Of a stretch of 42,657 nt of DNA, positions 26,270 to 34,453 are shown piece after piece. Position numbers and translations under genes: made by a program. The stretch covers positions 1-42,657 of the forward strand of contig JABDJC010000117.1 in assembly GCA_013003395.1 (NCBI GenBank), written 5' to 3'. The stretch comes from Acidimicrobiia bacterium. Lineage in GTDB: Bacteria > Actinomycetota > Acidimicrobiia > Spongiisociales > UBA5794. Positions within the stretch are counted from its first letter, which is position 1; the number at the start of each line of letters is the position of its first letter. A model generated the notes under the pieces. It saw only the letters and a list, made by a program, of their open reading frames with translations, ran no database searches and had not been told where the DNA came from.

Positions 26270-27042
26270 TCGGCGTGTTCGACTCCGGAGTCGGAGGGCT
26301 CTCGGTGTTGCGAGAAATCGCGCATCGCCTTCCAGGTGAAGCGATGACCTATCTCGCTGACCAACGCTTTGCTCCATACGGCGAACGTTCGCTGGATTGG
26401 GTGCGAAATCGCTCGTTCGAGGTCACCGATTGGATGCTCGACCGCGGAGCAACGTTGATCGTTGTCGCCTGCAACAGCGCTTCTGCGGCCGCCCTCCACC
26501 CACTGAGGGAGCGCCACCCGGGTGTGCCGTTCGTCGGTATGGAACCTGCGCTGAAGCCAGCGGCGTCGTTGACGAACTCGGGAGTCATCGGGGTGCTGGC
26601 CACAACGGCGACGTTCCAAGGGGAACTGTTTGCTACGGTGCTGGATCGCCACGCGTCCAATGTGAAGGTCGTGATGCAGCCGGCCCCAGGGCTGGCAGCA
26701 GCGGTGGAGGCCGGTCGCGAGCGCCACCCCGAGACCGAGGCGCTGCTGCGGTCCTATATCGAACCGATGCTCGAGCAGGGAGTCGACACGATTGCGCTCG
26801 GGTGCACCCACTACCCGTTCTTGACACCCCTCATTCAGGCCATCACCGGATCGTCGGTTCGCCTCATCGATCCGGCGGCCGCAGTGGCCCGTCAGGTCGA
26901 GCGTTTGCTCCCCGATTCAAATCCAGGAAAACGGGTATACGCGACCACCGGAGATGCGGTACGATTCTCAGACTCTGTCGAGCACTTCGTAGGGGATCGC
27001 GCTCGCGCTGAAGCCGTGCGTATTTCCCGTGCTCGATCGTAG
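26266..27042 (+). CDS. murI: Glutamate racemase
   Basis: Converts L- to D-glutamate for peptidoglycan. At 258 residues it matches the family. The catalytic elements are complete: D6 in IGVFDSGVGGLSVL, the acid/base Cys69 in VVACNSASAAAL, and Cys180 in ALGCTHYPFLTPLI, with the partner His in the same motif. The GTG start overlaps the previous stop, so it depends on the same transcript as the flavin protein. The ending (VRFSDSVEHFVGDRA) is typical of actinobacterial members. Confidence 0.95.
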   Translation: MIGVFDSGVGGLSVLREIAHRLPGEAMTYLADQRFAPYGERSLDWVRNRSFEVTDWMLDRGATLIVVACNSASAAALHPLRERHPGVPFVGMEPALKPAASLTNSGVIGVLATTATFQGELFATVLDRHASNVKVVMQPAPGLAAAVEAGRERHPETEALLRSYIEPMLEQGVDTIALGCTHYPFLTPLIQAITGSSVRLIDPAAAVARQVERLLPDSNPGKRVYATTGDAVRFSDSVEHFVGDRARAEAVRISRARS

Positions 27043-27094
27043 GGGGTAAAGGCCGGGGGGTAGCAGCCGATCCAACAAGGGTCGACGCTTTCCC

Positions 27095-28018
27095 ATGACC
27101 ATGTTGGAGATCATGAGCTATCAGATGACCCATCTCGAGATGCTGGAATCGGAATCGATCCACATCTTTCGCGAAGCAGCCGCCGAGTGCGAGCGGCCAG
27201 TACTGCTGTTTTCCGGAGGGAAAGACTCGGCGGTTCTCCTGCGACTTGCCGAAAAGGCATTCGCACCAGGCAAGATTCCGTTTCCGGTGATGCACGTCGA
27301 CACGGGCCACAACTTTCCGGAAGCACTGGATTTCCGCGACCGCAGAATCAACGAATTGGGCGTCCGGCTCATCGTGGCCTCTGTGCAAGACGCCATCGAC
27401 GACGGTCGCGTGGTCGAAGATACGGGACCGCGTGCCTCACGTAACCGACTTCAGACAGTCACGCTCCTAGATGCCTTGAACGCAAACAAGTTCGACCTCG
27501 CATTCGGCGGAGGTCGTCGCGACGAGGAGAAGGCTCGGGCAAAGGAGCGAGTGTTCTCGTTCAGAGACGACTTCGGGCAGTGGGATCCGAAGAACCAGCG
27601 TCCGGAGCTGTGGTCGCTCTACAACGGCAAGCATCGCGCAGGGGAGAGCATCCGGGCGTTCCCGATCTCGAACTGGACCGAGATGGACGTCTGGCAGTAC
27701 GCCAAGCAGGAGCAGATGGATCTGCCGACCATGTATTTCTCGCATCGCCGCTCGGTCTTCCGCCGGGATGGCATGCTGATGGCGGCAAGCGAGTACATCG
27801 AACTCATGGACGGCGAAGAGCCGTTCGAGGCGACCGTGCGGTATCGCACCGTCGGCGACATGACCTGTACCGCTGCCATCGAGTCCTCGGCCGCGACGGT
27901 CGACGACATCATCGCCGAAGTCTCGGCAACAAGAATCACGGAACGCGGGGAGAGTCGTGCGGACGACCGCCTCGCGGAAGCCGCAATGGAAGATCGCAAG
28001 CGAGAGGGGTACTTCTAA
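27095..28018 (+). CDS. cysD: Sulfate adenylyltransferase subunit 2
   Basis: The ATP-pyrophosphatase subunit of ATP sulfurylase, 307 residues. With CysN it makes adenosine 5'-phosphosulfate from sulfate and ATP. The P-loop-like SGGKDSAVLLRLAEKAF is near residue 45, VMHVDTGHNFPEALDFRD follows, and FGGGRRDEEKARAKERVFSF and FPISNWTEMDVWQYA are family marks. I report ATG 27095. ATG 27113 (MSYQMTHLEMLE) aligns better with the usual N-terminus and has a GGAG only 3 nt before it, so the start is uncertain. The stop TAA shares its last base with the cysN ATG. Confidence 0.95.
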   Translation: MTMLEIMSYQMTHLEMLESESIHIFREAAAECERPVLLFSGGKDSAVLLRLAEKAFAPGKIPFPVMHVDTGHNFPEALDFRDRRINELGVRLIVASVQDAIDDGRVVEDTGPRASRNRLQTVTLLDALNANKFDLAFGGGRRDEEKARAKERVFSFRDDFGQWDPKNQRPELWSLYNGKHRAGESIRAFPISNWTEMDVWQYAKQEQMDLPTMYFSHRRSVFRRDGMLMAASEYIELMDGEEPFEATVRYRTVGDMTCTAAIESSAATVDDIIAEVSATRITERGESRADDRLAEAAMEDRKREGYF

Positions 28019-29274
28019 TGGAGCTTGTACGACTCGCCACCGTCGGCTCAGTCGACGACGGCAAGAGCACACTCATCGGTCGGTTCCTCTACGACAGCAA
28101 GCAGATCTTCGAAGACCAACTCGATGCGCTCGAACAGACGAGCTTGCTGCGCGGGGAAGAGACGATCGACCTCGCGCTGCTGACGGACGGCCTGCGCGCC
28201 GAACGTGAGCAGGGCATCACGATCGACGTGGCGTATCGCTATTTCGCCACGCCGCGCCGCAAGTTCGTCATGGCGGACACGCCGGGCCACATTCAGTACA
28301 CCCGCAACATGGTGACCGGAGCTTCGACAGCCGACGTGGCCCTCATTCTGGTGGATGCGCGCGCCGGCATCGTCGAGCAGACCCGGCGTCACGCCTTCAT
28401 CTCGAGCTTGCTGCAGGTGCCCCACCTCGTGCTGTGCGTCAACAAGATGGACCTGGTCGACTACGACCAGGAAGTCTTCGACCGCATCAAGGAAGAGTTT
28501 CGGCAGTTCGCGGCGAGGCTCGATGTCATCGACCTTCAGTTCATTCCCATGTCGGCGCTCAAGGGCGACAACGTCGTCAACCGATCGGCCAACATGCCGT
28601 GGTACGAAGGACATTCGTTGTTGCACTTCCTCGAAGAGGTGCACATTGCCTCTGACCGCAACATGATCGACTGCCGCTTTCCGGTGCAGTACGTCATCAA
28701 GCCGTCGAGCGAGTCGAACCCTGACTATCGGGGGTACGCAGGCAGCGTCGCCGGTGGCATCTTCAAGCCAGGCGACGACGTGATGGTGCTTCCTTCAGGG
28801 TTCTCCAGTCGGGTGAAGTCGATCGATCGGTTCGAAGGTCCCGTCGAAGAGGCGCATCCACCCATGAGCGTGGTGATGCGACTCGAGGACGAGATCGACA
28901 TCTCGCGTGGTGACATGATCTGTCGGCCACACAACCAACCGGACGTCGGGCAAGACATAGACGCAATGGTCTGTTGGCTCACAGAGAGCCGCACGTTGAA
29001 GCCAGGTGACAAGCTTCAGATCAAGCACACGACCAAGTCGGCACGAGCGCTGGTGAAGAACATGTACTACCGGCTCGACATCAACTCGTTGCATCGAGAC
29101 GAAGAAGCGAAAGAGCTCGAACTCAACCAGATCGGCCGCATTGCGATACGGACGACGGAGCCGTTGTTGTTCGACGAGTATCGCCGCAATCGCACCACCG
29201 GCAGCTTCATCCTCATCGACGAGTCCACGTTGAACACCGTTGGTGCTGGGATGATTCTCGGCCCAACTCAGTGA
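28018..29274 (+). CDS. cysN: Sulfate adenylyltransferase subunit 1 (GTPase)
   Basis: The regulatory GTPase subunit of ATP sulfurylase, 418 residues. GTP hydrolysis drives APS formation. The elongation-factor-like motifs are clear: G1 GSVDDGKSTLIGR, G2 region EREQGITIDVAYRYF, G3 DTPGHIQYTRNM, and G4 NKMDLVDY. Beta-barrel domains follow, ending in the LYDEYRRNRTTGSFILID-like segment (here LFDEYRRNRTTGSFILID). It is not fused to an APS kinase domain, unlike many CysNC proteins; the kinase is the next gene, overlapping as GTGA. Confidence 0.95.
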   Translation: MELVRLATVGSVDDGKSTLIGRFLYDSKQIFEDQLDALEQTSLLRGEETIDLALLTDGLRAEREQGITIDVAYRYFATPRRKFVMADTPGHIQYTRNMVTGASTADVALILVDARAGIVEQTRRHAFISSLLQVPHLVLCVNKMDLVDYDQEVFDRIKEEFRQFAARLDVIDLQFIPMSALKGDNVVNRSANMPWYEGHSLLHFLEEVHIASDRNMIDCRFPVQYVIKPSSESNPDYRGYAGSVAGGIFKPGDDVMVLPSGFSSRVKSIDRFEGPVEEAHPPMSVVMRLEDEIDISRGDMICRPHNQPDVGQDIDAMVCWLTESRTLKPGDKLQIKHTTKSARALVKNMYYRLDINSLHRDEEAKELELNQIGRIAIRTTEPLLFDEYRRNRTTGSFILIDESTLNTVGAGMILGPTQ

Positions 29275-29876
29275 CCGAGGCGACTCCGAACACCGTATGG
29301 CACGAAGGTGAGCTGGACCGGGCTGCCCGTTGGGAGACCATGGGCGTGCGCGGCGCAACCGTTTGGCTGACCGGGCTCTCTGGATCGGGCAAGTCGACCA
29401 TTGCTGCGGCCCTCGAGCGGCTGCTCGTTGACAGCGGCCAGCCGGCGTATCGACTCGACGGCGACAACCTCCGGCAGGGGATCAACGGCGACCTCGGGTT
29501 CTCTGCTGAAGACCGCACCGAGAACATCAGGCGTGTAGGTCAGATCGCTCGGCTGTTCGCCGACGCGGGTGTCGTGGCACTCGTGCCGGTCATCAGTCCT
29601 TATCGCTCAGATCGGGACGCGGCGAGGGCGGTCCACGCCGCCGCCGGTTTGCCGTTTGTCGAGATCTTCGTTGACACCCCGCTCGAAGTGTGCGAGCAAC
29701 GAGATCCGAAAGGCCTCTACGTCAAGGCCCGTGCGGGCGAGATCAAGGGGTTCACCGGCATCGACGATCCGTACGAGGCCCCTGAGTCTCCGGAGCTGGT
29801 GATCGACACCACGGTGACCGACGTGGCTGACGCGGCGCAGATGGTGTTCGCGATGCTCCGGCACCCTTCGCTCTGA
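29271..29876 (+). CDS. cysC: Adenylyl-sulfate kinase
   Basis: A 201-residue APS kinase that makes PAPS, the universal sulfate donor. The P-loop is GLSGSGKSTIAAALE at residue 35. The substrate loop DGDNLRQGINGDLGFS and the NIRRVGQIARLFADAG helix are intact, as is SPYRSDRDAAR and the DPKGLYVKARAGEIKGFTG lid. The GTG start overlaps the cysN stop. No PAPS or APS reductase follows, so in this context PAPS may serve sulfotransferases. Confidence 0.95.
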   Translation: MTEATPNTVWHEGELDRAARWETMGVRGATVWLTGLSGSGKSTIAAALERLLVDSGQPAYRLDGDNLRQGINGDLGFSAEDRTENIRRVGQIARLFADAGVVALVPVISPYRSDRDAARAVHAAAGLPFVEIFVDTPLEVCEQRDPKGLYVKARAGEIKGFTGIDDPYEAPESPELVIDTTVTDVADAAQMVFAMLRHPSL

Positions 29877-29941
29877 GTCGGCCGCTGCGCTTCGGGCCCG
29901 AACTGGGGCCGGGGGCTCGACTACGGCCCGGAGCATATGGC

Positions 29942-30286
29942 GTGGTCCTGAACGCTGGCCGCGTGCTCGTGGTCAGGGCACCCCAAGGCATCTATCTCCC
30001 CGGAGGGGGTCTCGATGCGGGTGAGTCGCCCTCAGACGCCGTGAGACGGGAATTTGTCGAGGAGACGGGTTGCAAGTTCACTGTGCGTGAGGAACTCGGC
30101 TGCGTCGAACAGGTGGCCAAGGCGGGGTCGGTGCTGAAGGTGTGCTGGTTCTTCTCCGGAGACCTGGGGGCTTGCGACGGTCAGGGCGAAGACGATCACG
30201 AGGTCTTGTGGCTGTCCGTGGAAGAGGCGGGAGACGTGCTCGCCGAAGAAGCCCACAGGTGGGCCGTCGGCAGAGCCACCGCCTAG
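29942..30286 (+). CDS. Nudix hydrolase
   Basis: A Nudix protein with a complete box, GX5EX7REXXEEXG, read as GGLDAGE then REFVEETGC. It would hydrolyse a nucleoside diphosphate linked to another group; in a PAPS context, cleaning of APS/PAPS-related or oxidised nucleotides is possible but speculative. GTG 29942 is the first canonical start (114 residues). The frame is open back to the cysC stop and the upstream residues RPGAYG directly before the GTG look like the normal first strand of the fold. The true start may therefore be upstream, possibly CTG 29873, which overlaps the cysC TGA. Confidence 0.82.
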   Translation: MVLNAGRVLVVRAPQGIYLPGGGLDAGESPSDAVRREFVEETGCKFTVREELGCVEQVAKAGSVLKVCWFFSGDLGACDGQGEDDHEVLWLSVEEAGDVLAEEAHRWAVGRATA

Positions 30287-30296
30287 GAATCGACCG

Positions 30297-31073
30297 CTAG
30301 AGCGGGCCGATCATGTCGAGTACGGCACGGTCCAAACCGGGTGCTGCTGCGATCAGGCCGTCGTACTTCGGGCTGGGGTTGTTGAACGTCGGCTCGGAGC
30401 CATCGAGGCGTCCGACGTAGCCGCCTGCTGCCTGCACGATCGCCACACCGGCTGCGATGTCCCATTCGTTTTTGGGAACGAGCGTCCACGTCGCCTCTGC
30501 GAGTCCTGCGCCAACTCTTGCCAGCTTGTAGGCGACTGACCCCATCGGAACGACCGCGAACGCACGGTTCATGAAGCGATCCCACTCACCGCGCTTGATT
30601 TCGCTGTTGGAAGCGAGCACCTCGCCGCCGTCGAGGGTCGTCGGCCACTGCGTCACCTCGGCGCCGTTGAGCGTCACGCCGTGACCCGGGGCTCCCAGTA
30701 TCAGCTCACCCGCGGCAGGATTGACGATCCCCCCGGCGATCGCTTGCCCGTCGCGAACCAGACCGATGGAGACACACCATTGGGGGAGTCCCTCGACGAA
30801 TTCTCTCGTGCCGTCGATGGGGTCGACCACCCACACCCGACTGCACGAGAGTCGATTGGAGTCATCGGCGGTCTCCTCCGACAGCCAACCCTCGCCATCA
30901 CGTGGCAGCAGTTCGTGGAGGAGCTCGTCGACTGCGAGATCGGCCTTCGTCAACGGGTCGTCCCCCTGCTTGAAGCTGGCTTCGATCGATCCAGGTGTGA
31001 ATTGCTCGAGAACCGCTTCTGCGGCTTTGAGCGCATCGTGAATCCGGGTGAGGTCTTCGGTGGTTGCGGTCAT
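30297..31073 (-). CDS. cysQ: 3'(2'),5'-bisphosphate nucleotidase / inositol monophosphatase-family protein
   Basis: A 258-residue Mg-dependent phosphatase of the FIG superfamily. Metal-binding motifs are WLSEET near 63-68 and WVVDPIDGTREFVEGLPQ, near 82-99, with the later WDIAAGVAIVQAAGG. The CysQ-like DPIDGTREF form and the adjacent cysDNC genes favour PAP (3'-phosphoadenosine 5'-phosphate) removal. Inositol-phosphate or histidinol-phosphate hydrolysis cannot be excluded from sequence. It is convergent with the Nudix gene (10-bp gap). Upstream on the minus strand a TACAAT box lies about 90 bp before the ATG. Confidence 0.82.
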   Translation of the reverse strand: MTATTEDLTRIHDALKAAEAVLEQFTPGSIEASFKQGDDPLTKADLAVDELLHELLPRDGEGWLSEETADDSNRLSCSRVWVVDPIDGTREFVEGLPQWCVSIGLVRDGQAIAGGIVNPAAGELILGAPGHGVTLNGAEVTQWPTTLDGGEVLASNSEIKRGEWDRFMNRAFAVVPMGSVAYKLARVGAGLAEATWTLVPKNEWDIAAGVAIVQAAGGYVGRLDGSEPTFNNPSPKYDGLIAAAPGLDRAVLDMIGPL

Positions 31074-31214
31074 GTGTCATCTCGCAGTTGCGTCTCGCGC
31101 GTGAACATCGGTGGGTCCCCCATGAATGGCGAAAGACCACGATCGGTGGCCTTTTCACCACGAATTGTACCGGATTGGCGCCCAATGGGGAACCCTGGTC
31201 GTAAGGTATCGGTC

Positions 31215-31535
31215 GTGAACCGAACCGCGCTCGGATGGCTCGTTGTAGGACTCCTCGTCGGAGGCGGAGCGATGCTTGCTGTGCCCGCCTGGGATGACAG
31301 TTTCGGAGGCGTGCTGCTGCGCTCGGGAATCGTGCTCGGTGCGCTGTGGCTGGCGCTGCCTCGAGCGCGAGAGTTGTCCACCTCCACGTGGGTGGCCATA
31401 GCGGTGTTCGGTGTGGTCCTCATCGCTCGACCTCGCCTCATCATCTGGGGTTTTCTTGCTGCCGTTGCCATCACGCTCCTGGGAGCGATGGGGCGACTCG
31501 ACCGCCGTCGGAAACAAAAATCTCGCGACGGGTAG
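31215..31535 (+). CDS. Small DUF3017-like membrane protein (function unknown)
   Basis: A 106-residue protein with three predicted helices at about 7-27 (LGWLVVGLLVGGGAMLAV), 35-50 and 60-92, and a basic tail RLDRRRKQKS. I chose GTG 31215, which has AAGG 8 nt upstream; an in-frame ATG near 31184 is possible. The three-helix, about 100-residue layout resembles DUF3017 proteins of actinobacteria, but I cannot confirm that family. It lies divergent from cysQ and ahead of the YceI gene. The 141-bp gap before it holds no other gene. Confidence 0.6.
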   Translation: MNRTALGWLVVGLLVGGGAMLAVPAWDDSFGGVLLRSGIVLGALWLALPRARELSTSTWVAIAVFGVVLIARPRLIIWGFLAAVAITLLGAMGRLDRRRKQKSRDG

Positions 31536-31603
31536 CCTCATGAACCTTCTGGCGACGCGGTGCGTACCAGTAGGTGACATCGAAATTGCTCCAGGAGAAA
31601 CCA

Positions 31604-32401
31604 GTGGAAACACCCAAGCGCAAGATGCTCATGTTGGTCGCGGCGAGCGTGGTCATCGCCGCCGTCGCGTTGGGCGCATGGCTGTTCTTCGGTGGTGACG
31701 CCCCGTCAGAGGTCGACCTCGAAGCGACCGCTGCTGCCGTACAGGGCGAGACCACCACTACCGTCCAGGATGCGACGGCAACCACGGCAACGCCCTCGAC
31801 GACCTCAGCGCCTCCCACCGAGGCCGATGCACCGGTGGTCGCCGACGTATCTGGCACATGGAACGTCGACACCTCGATCGGAGAGTTCACCATGAGCGAG
31901 GACACGACTGCCACCTTCGCCGGGTTCAGGGTCGATGAGGTGCTCACCTCCATCGGCGCAACCACAGCCGTGGGGCGGACTCCAGCCGTCACGGGCGTCA
32001 TCGAGATCGACGGAACCTCACTCGTGGGTGTCGATGTCACCGCAGATCTCACGGGCATCAAGAGCGATCAGTCGAGGCGGGAAGGGGCCATCCAAAGAGC
32101 GCTCAACACCAGCGACCATCCGGAGGCATTGTTCTCATTGACGGAGCCGATCGAACTGGGATCCGGCGCATCGGAAGGGGAGATTGTGGAGGCCACCGCA
32201 ATCGGCGATCTCACCATCAACGGCATCACGAAGTCGATCGAGCTCCCGGTTCGGGCGCAATTGATCGATGACACGATTCTCGTGACGGCCGCCACCGATC
32301 TCACCTTCAGCGACTTCGACGTCACTGCGCCTTCGGCAGCGAGCGTGGTCAGCGTCGAGGACGTCGGGGTGCTCGAACTCCAGCTTTGGCTGTCGCGCTG
32401 A
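31604..32401 (+). CDS. YceI-family lipocalin-like protein with membrane anchor
   Basis: A 265-residue protein. A positively charged start and a helix at about 9-27 (LMLVAASVVIAAVALGAW) suggest a signal anchor. A Thr/Ser/Pro-rich linker spans about 45-80. The YceI domain runs from about 85 to the end (GTWNVDTSIGEFTM, AVTGVIEIDGTSLVGVDV, ATAIGDLTINGITKSIELP). YceI proteins bind isoprenoid or amphiphilic lipids; the exact ligand is unknown. GTG 31604 is chosen because AGGAG (31593-31597) lies 6 nt upstream. TAGCCT at 31533-31538 could be the -10 of a leadered promoter. Confidence 0.85.
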   Translation: METPKRKMLMLVAASVVIAAVALGAWLFFGGDAPSEVDLEATAAAVQGETTTTVQDATATTATPSTTSAPPTEADAPVVADVSGTWNVDTSIGEFTMSEDTTATFAGFRVDEVLTSIGATTAVGRTPAVTGVIEIDGTSLVGVDVTADLTGIKSDQSRREGAIQRALNTSDHPEALFSLTEPIELGSGASEGEIVEATAIGDLTINGITKSIELPVRAQLIDDTILVTAATDLTFSDFDVTAPSAASVVSVEDVGVLELQLWLSR

Positions 32402-32436
32402 TCCGGTTCGTCGACTGGACTTTGCGACAGGTGAGC

Positions 32437-32449
32437 TAGCCTCCGCGCC
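32437..32449 (+). promoter_or_regulatory. Leaderless-type -10 box before the polytopic membrane gene
   Basis: TAGCCT (32437-32442) is followed after 7 nt by ATG 32450 with no ribosome site. Confidence 0.6.
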
Positions 32450-33337
32450 ATGTCATCAACGACCCTGGATCTGCTCACCGGGGCAGACTTTCGCTTCGGA
32501 CTGACGGTCGGCCTCATCGCGTTGCTCGTCGTCATCGCCGCATCGCTGGTCACCAGTTCTCGGGTTCCTCTTCTGGCAGGCGGTCTGAGCCTCCCGATCG
32601 TGCTGACGATCGTTTTGGATCCGCCAAGCACCGTGACTCTGGGCATCGCAGCGCTCGTGCTGGCCGGAGCGCTCTTTCCACAAACGCGGCGATACCCGAT
32701 GTTGCCTGCGCTCGCCGCCGTACCTGGCGCCATGTTCATTGCGAGCGCCTTCGATGGGATCCCTCCGAGCTGGACTCGGCTCTACGTCGTAGCGGTGATC
32801 GCACTGGTCTCACCACTCGCCGGCTCGCTCACGAATCGGTACTCGGGTCAAGCGTGGGGTCCCGCCCTGGTTGGCATTTCCGCAGTGGGTGTCTTCGCCG
32901 CCGTGCCCGATACCGAGCGAGCGTTGCTTGCGGTAGCGGCGTTGTTTCCGCTTGCGTTCCTGTCCTGGCCGGTGCCGCTCGCATCGCTGTCGCCGGCAGG
33001 GGCTTACGGTTCCGTTGGTGCGCTGGTCTACATAATCTCGGCCGACGGCCTGGCGCGACCCGAGGTTCTGCTCGGATTGGTCGCGGTGTTCGGGGTGTTG
33101 GTTGCCGAACCGCTGGCACGGTTGTTGGCCAAGACGTTGCCTTTCGGCGGCCTCGCAAGTGGATGGCGTGCGATCGCCATCGTCGGCGGCTTCCATCTCG
33201 TGATGGCTGCGGCTGCTGCTCGATGGGCTGCGCAGCAATCAAGTGCAACTTCCGCCCTCGGGACGGCCACGTTCGTGGTCATCGCGGGAGCGTTCGTGGT
33301 CTACTTGTCCCAGCCGAAGTCTCGGTCGATCAGCTGA
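32450..33337 (+). CDS. Polytopic membrane protein of unknown function
   Basis: A 295-residue protein that is hydrophobic almost throughout, with about nine to ten predicted helices (for example FGLTVGLIALLVVIAASLV, GIAALVLAGALFP, LYVVAVIALVSPLAG, GFHLVMAAAAARWAA, FVVIAGAFVVYLS). I do not recognise a family. The loops are short and lack obvious catalytic motifs. The start is supported by a TAGCCT box 7 nt upstream. The 3' end overlaps the convergent sulfotransferase gene by 37 bp. A transport or envelope role is possible but not shown. Confidence 0.75.
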   Translation: MSSTTLDLLTGADFRFGLTVGLIALLVVIAASLVTSSRVPLLAGGLSLPIVLTIVLDPPSTVTLGIAALVLAGALFPQTRRYPMLPALAAVPGAMFIASAFDGIPPSWTRLYVVAVIALVSPLAGSLTNRYSGQAWGPALVGISAVGVFAAVPDTERALLAVAALFPLAFLSWPVPLASLSPAGAYGSVGALVYIISADGLARPEVLLGLVAVFGVLVAEPLARLLAKTLPFGGLASGWRAIAIVGGFHLVMAAAAARWAAQQSSATSALGTATFVVIAGAFVVYLSQPKSRSIS

Positions 33338-34089
33338 TACAGCTCGTCGTTGTAGGGCCGGAAGTAGTCAGCAAGTTCGGCGCGGACGTGCTCTGGAAGG
33401 CCGGAGTCCGATGGGGGCGCCGAGACGTAGGAGTAGTTGGTGAACTCTGTTGGCTGCCATGGTTCGAGGTCGAGATGCTCCAAGATCTGACCGAACGCTC
33501 GCGGCGTATCTGCGTAGAACTCTTCGCTCTGCACGATGAGCATCTCCGGGTAGTGATCTAGCCAACGTCGTAGCTGCTCGGCGTAGTGACCGCGAGTCAG
33601 GTACGAATACCGCAAGAAGTGCGTGGCGTCGTAACGGGGGTCCGAAGCCATCAGTTGCAGGAGCGGAGTGATGTCCTCGGGCTCCCGAGCTACTGCTTGC
33701 TCGAAGGAGCGCTTCTCGAATTCGAGTCGCACCATGTGCTTGTAATGCGAGAACGCACGATCGATGGGGTTGCGCAACATCGCCACGATGCGGGCGTCCG
33801 GCAGTAGCGCCGCGGCGCGCTGCGCAGCCAGCGGGTGGACGAGATAGTCAGGCGTGGCTTCGAACGTCTGCAACGACCGACGGGCCACGACCCGCGATAC
33901 GGATCGTCGCATTTCCAGCGGAAAATGACCTCGGTACCAGCGTTCGCCCTCGCCATAGGCGCGGGTGAAGTACTCGGTTTCCTTCCGCAAGGTCGGAACG
34001 ACGCCCGGGTGCCGACCGAGATACTTGTAGAGGGAACTCGTCCCTCCCCGCTGCGTGCCGATGACCATGAAGTCCGGCAGTGCGCGCAA
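33301..34089 (-). CDS. PAPS-dependent sulfotransferase
   Basis: A sulfotransferase of the carbohydrate/heparan-sulfate type. The 5'-phosphosulfate loop is FMVIGTQRGGTSSLYKYL near 7-24, and the 3'-phosphate motif is MLRNPIDRAFSHYKHM near 104-119. It should move sulfate from PAPS to a hydroxyl or amine of an acceptor; the acceptor is unknown. TTG 34089 is the first canonical start (262 residues). The frame is open upstream to the ACP stop and reads like coding sequence (SDALRKVIPFDQRRR), so translation may start at CTG 34203 or another unusual codon. It is the last gene of the adenylation-ACP operon. Confidence 0.88.
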   Translation of the reverse strand: MRALPDFMVIGTQRGGTSSLYKYLGRHPGVVPTLRKETEYFTRAYGEGERWYRGHFPLEMRRSVSRVVARRSLQTFEATPDYLVHPLAAQRAAALLPDARIVAMLRNPIDRAFSHYKHMVRLEFEKRSFEQAVAREPEDITPLLQLMASDPRYDATHFLRYSYLTRGHYAEQLRRWLDHYPEMLIVQSEEFYADTPRAFGQILEHLDLEPWQPTEFTNYSYVSAPPSDSGLPEHVRAELADYFRPYNDELYQLIDRDFGWDK

Positions 34090-34210
34090 CGGTCCTGAAA
34101 TCGTACGTGCGTTCAGACGAGCGCGAGCTATGCGTCGCCGCTGATCAAACGGAATGACCTTGCGGAGAGCGTCTGAGGCCTTGTGTGCGAGGGCTCTGGC
34201 CAGAGGACCG

Positions 34211-34453
34211 CTACTTCTTGGCGGCGATCAAGCCCACGATCGACTTGATGGTCGCGAAGTTGTCAGGCACCAATTCGTCGTCATCCACCTCTACGCCGAG
34301 ATCGGACTCGAGGAACGACACGATCTGGAAGATCCCCATCGAATCGATGACCTCGTTCTCCAACAACGGGTAGTCGTCGGTCAGGTCTTCTGGTTTCCCT
34401 TGGAACTGCAACTCGCCGACGATGAAGTCGCGAATCTGTTGGTCTGCACTCAT
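34211..34453 (-). CDS. Stand-alone acyl/aminoacyl carrier protein
   Basis: An 80-residue phosphopantetheine carrier protein, acidic, with the attachment serine S38 in NEVIDSMGIFQIVSF. It should receive a 4'-phosphopantetheine arm and carry the product of the adenylation enzyme as a thioester. The ATG overlaps that gene's stop as ATGA. The pair resembles DltA/DltC or small natural-product loading modules. It is followed at 8 nt or more by the sulfotransferase. It is not the fatty-acid ACP by context, since no fab genes are near. Confidence 0.9.
   Translation of the reverse strand: MSADQQIRDFIVGELQFQGKPEDLTDDYPLLENEVIDSMGIFQIVSFLESDLGVEVDDDELVPDNFATIKSIVGLIAAKK

Noticed and set aside
27580-28017. 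An N-terminal extension of cysN fused in front of the GTPase
   Set aside because: It is an out-of-frame reading of cysD; the true cysN starts at the shared TAATG with the GTPase P-loop at residue 10.
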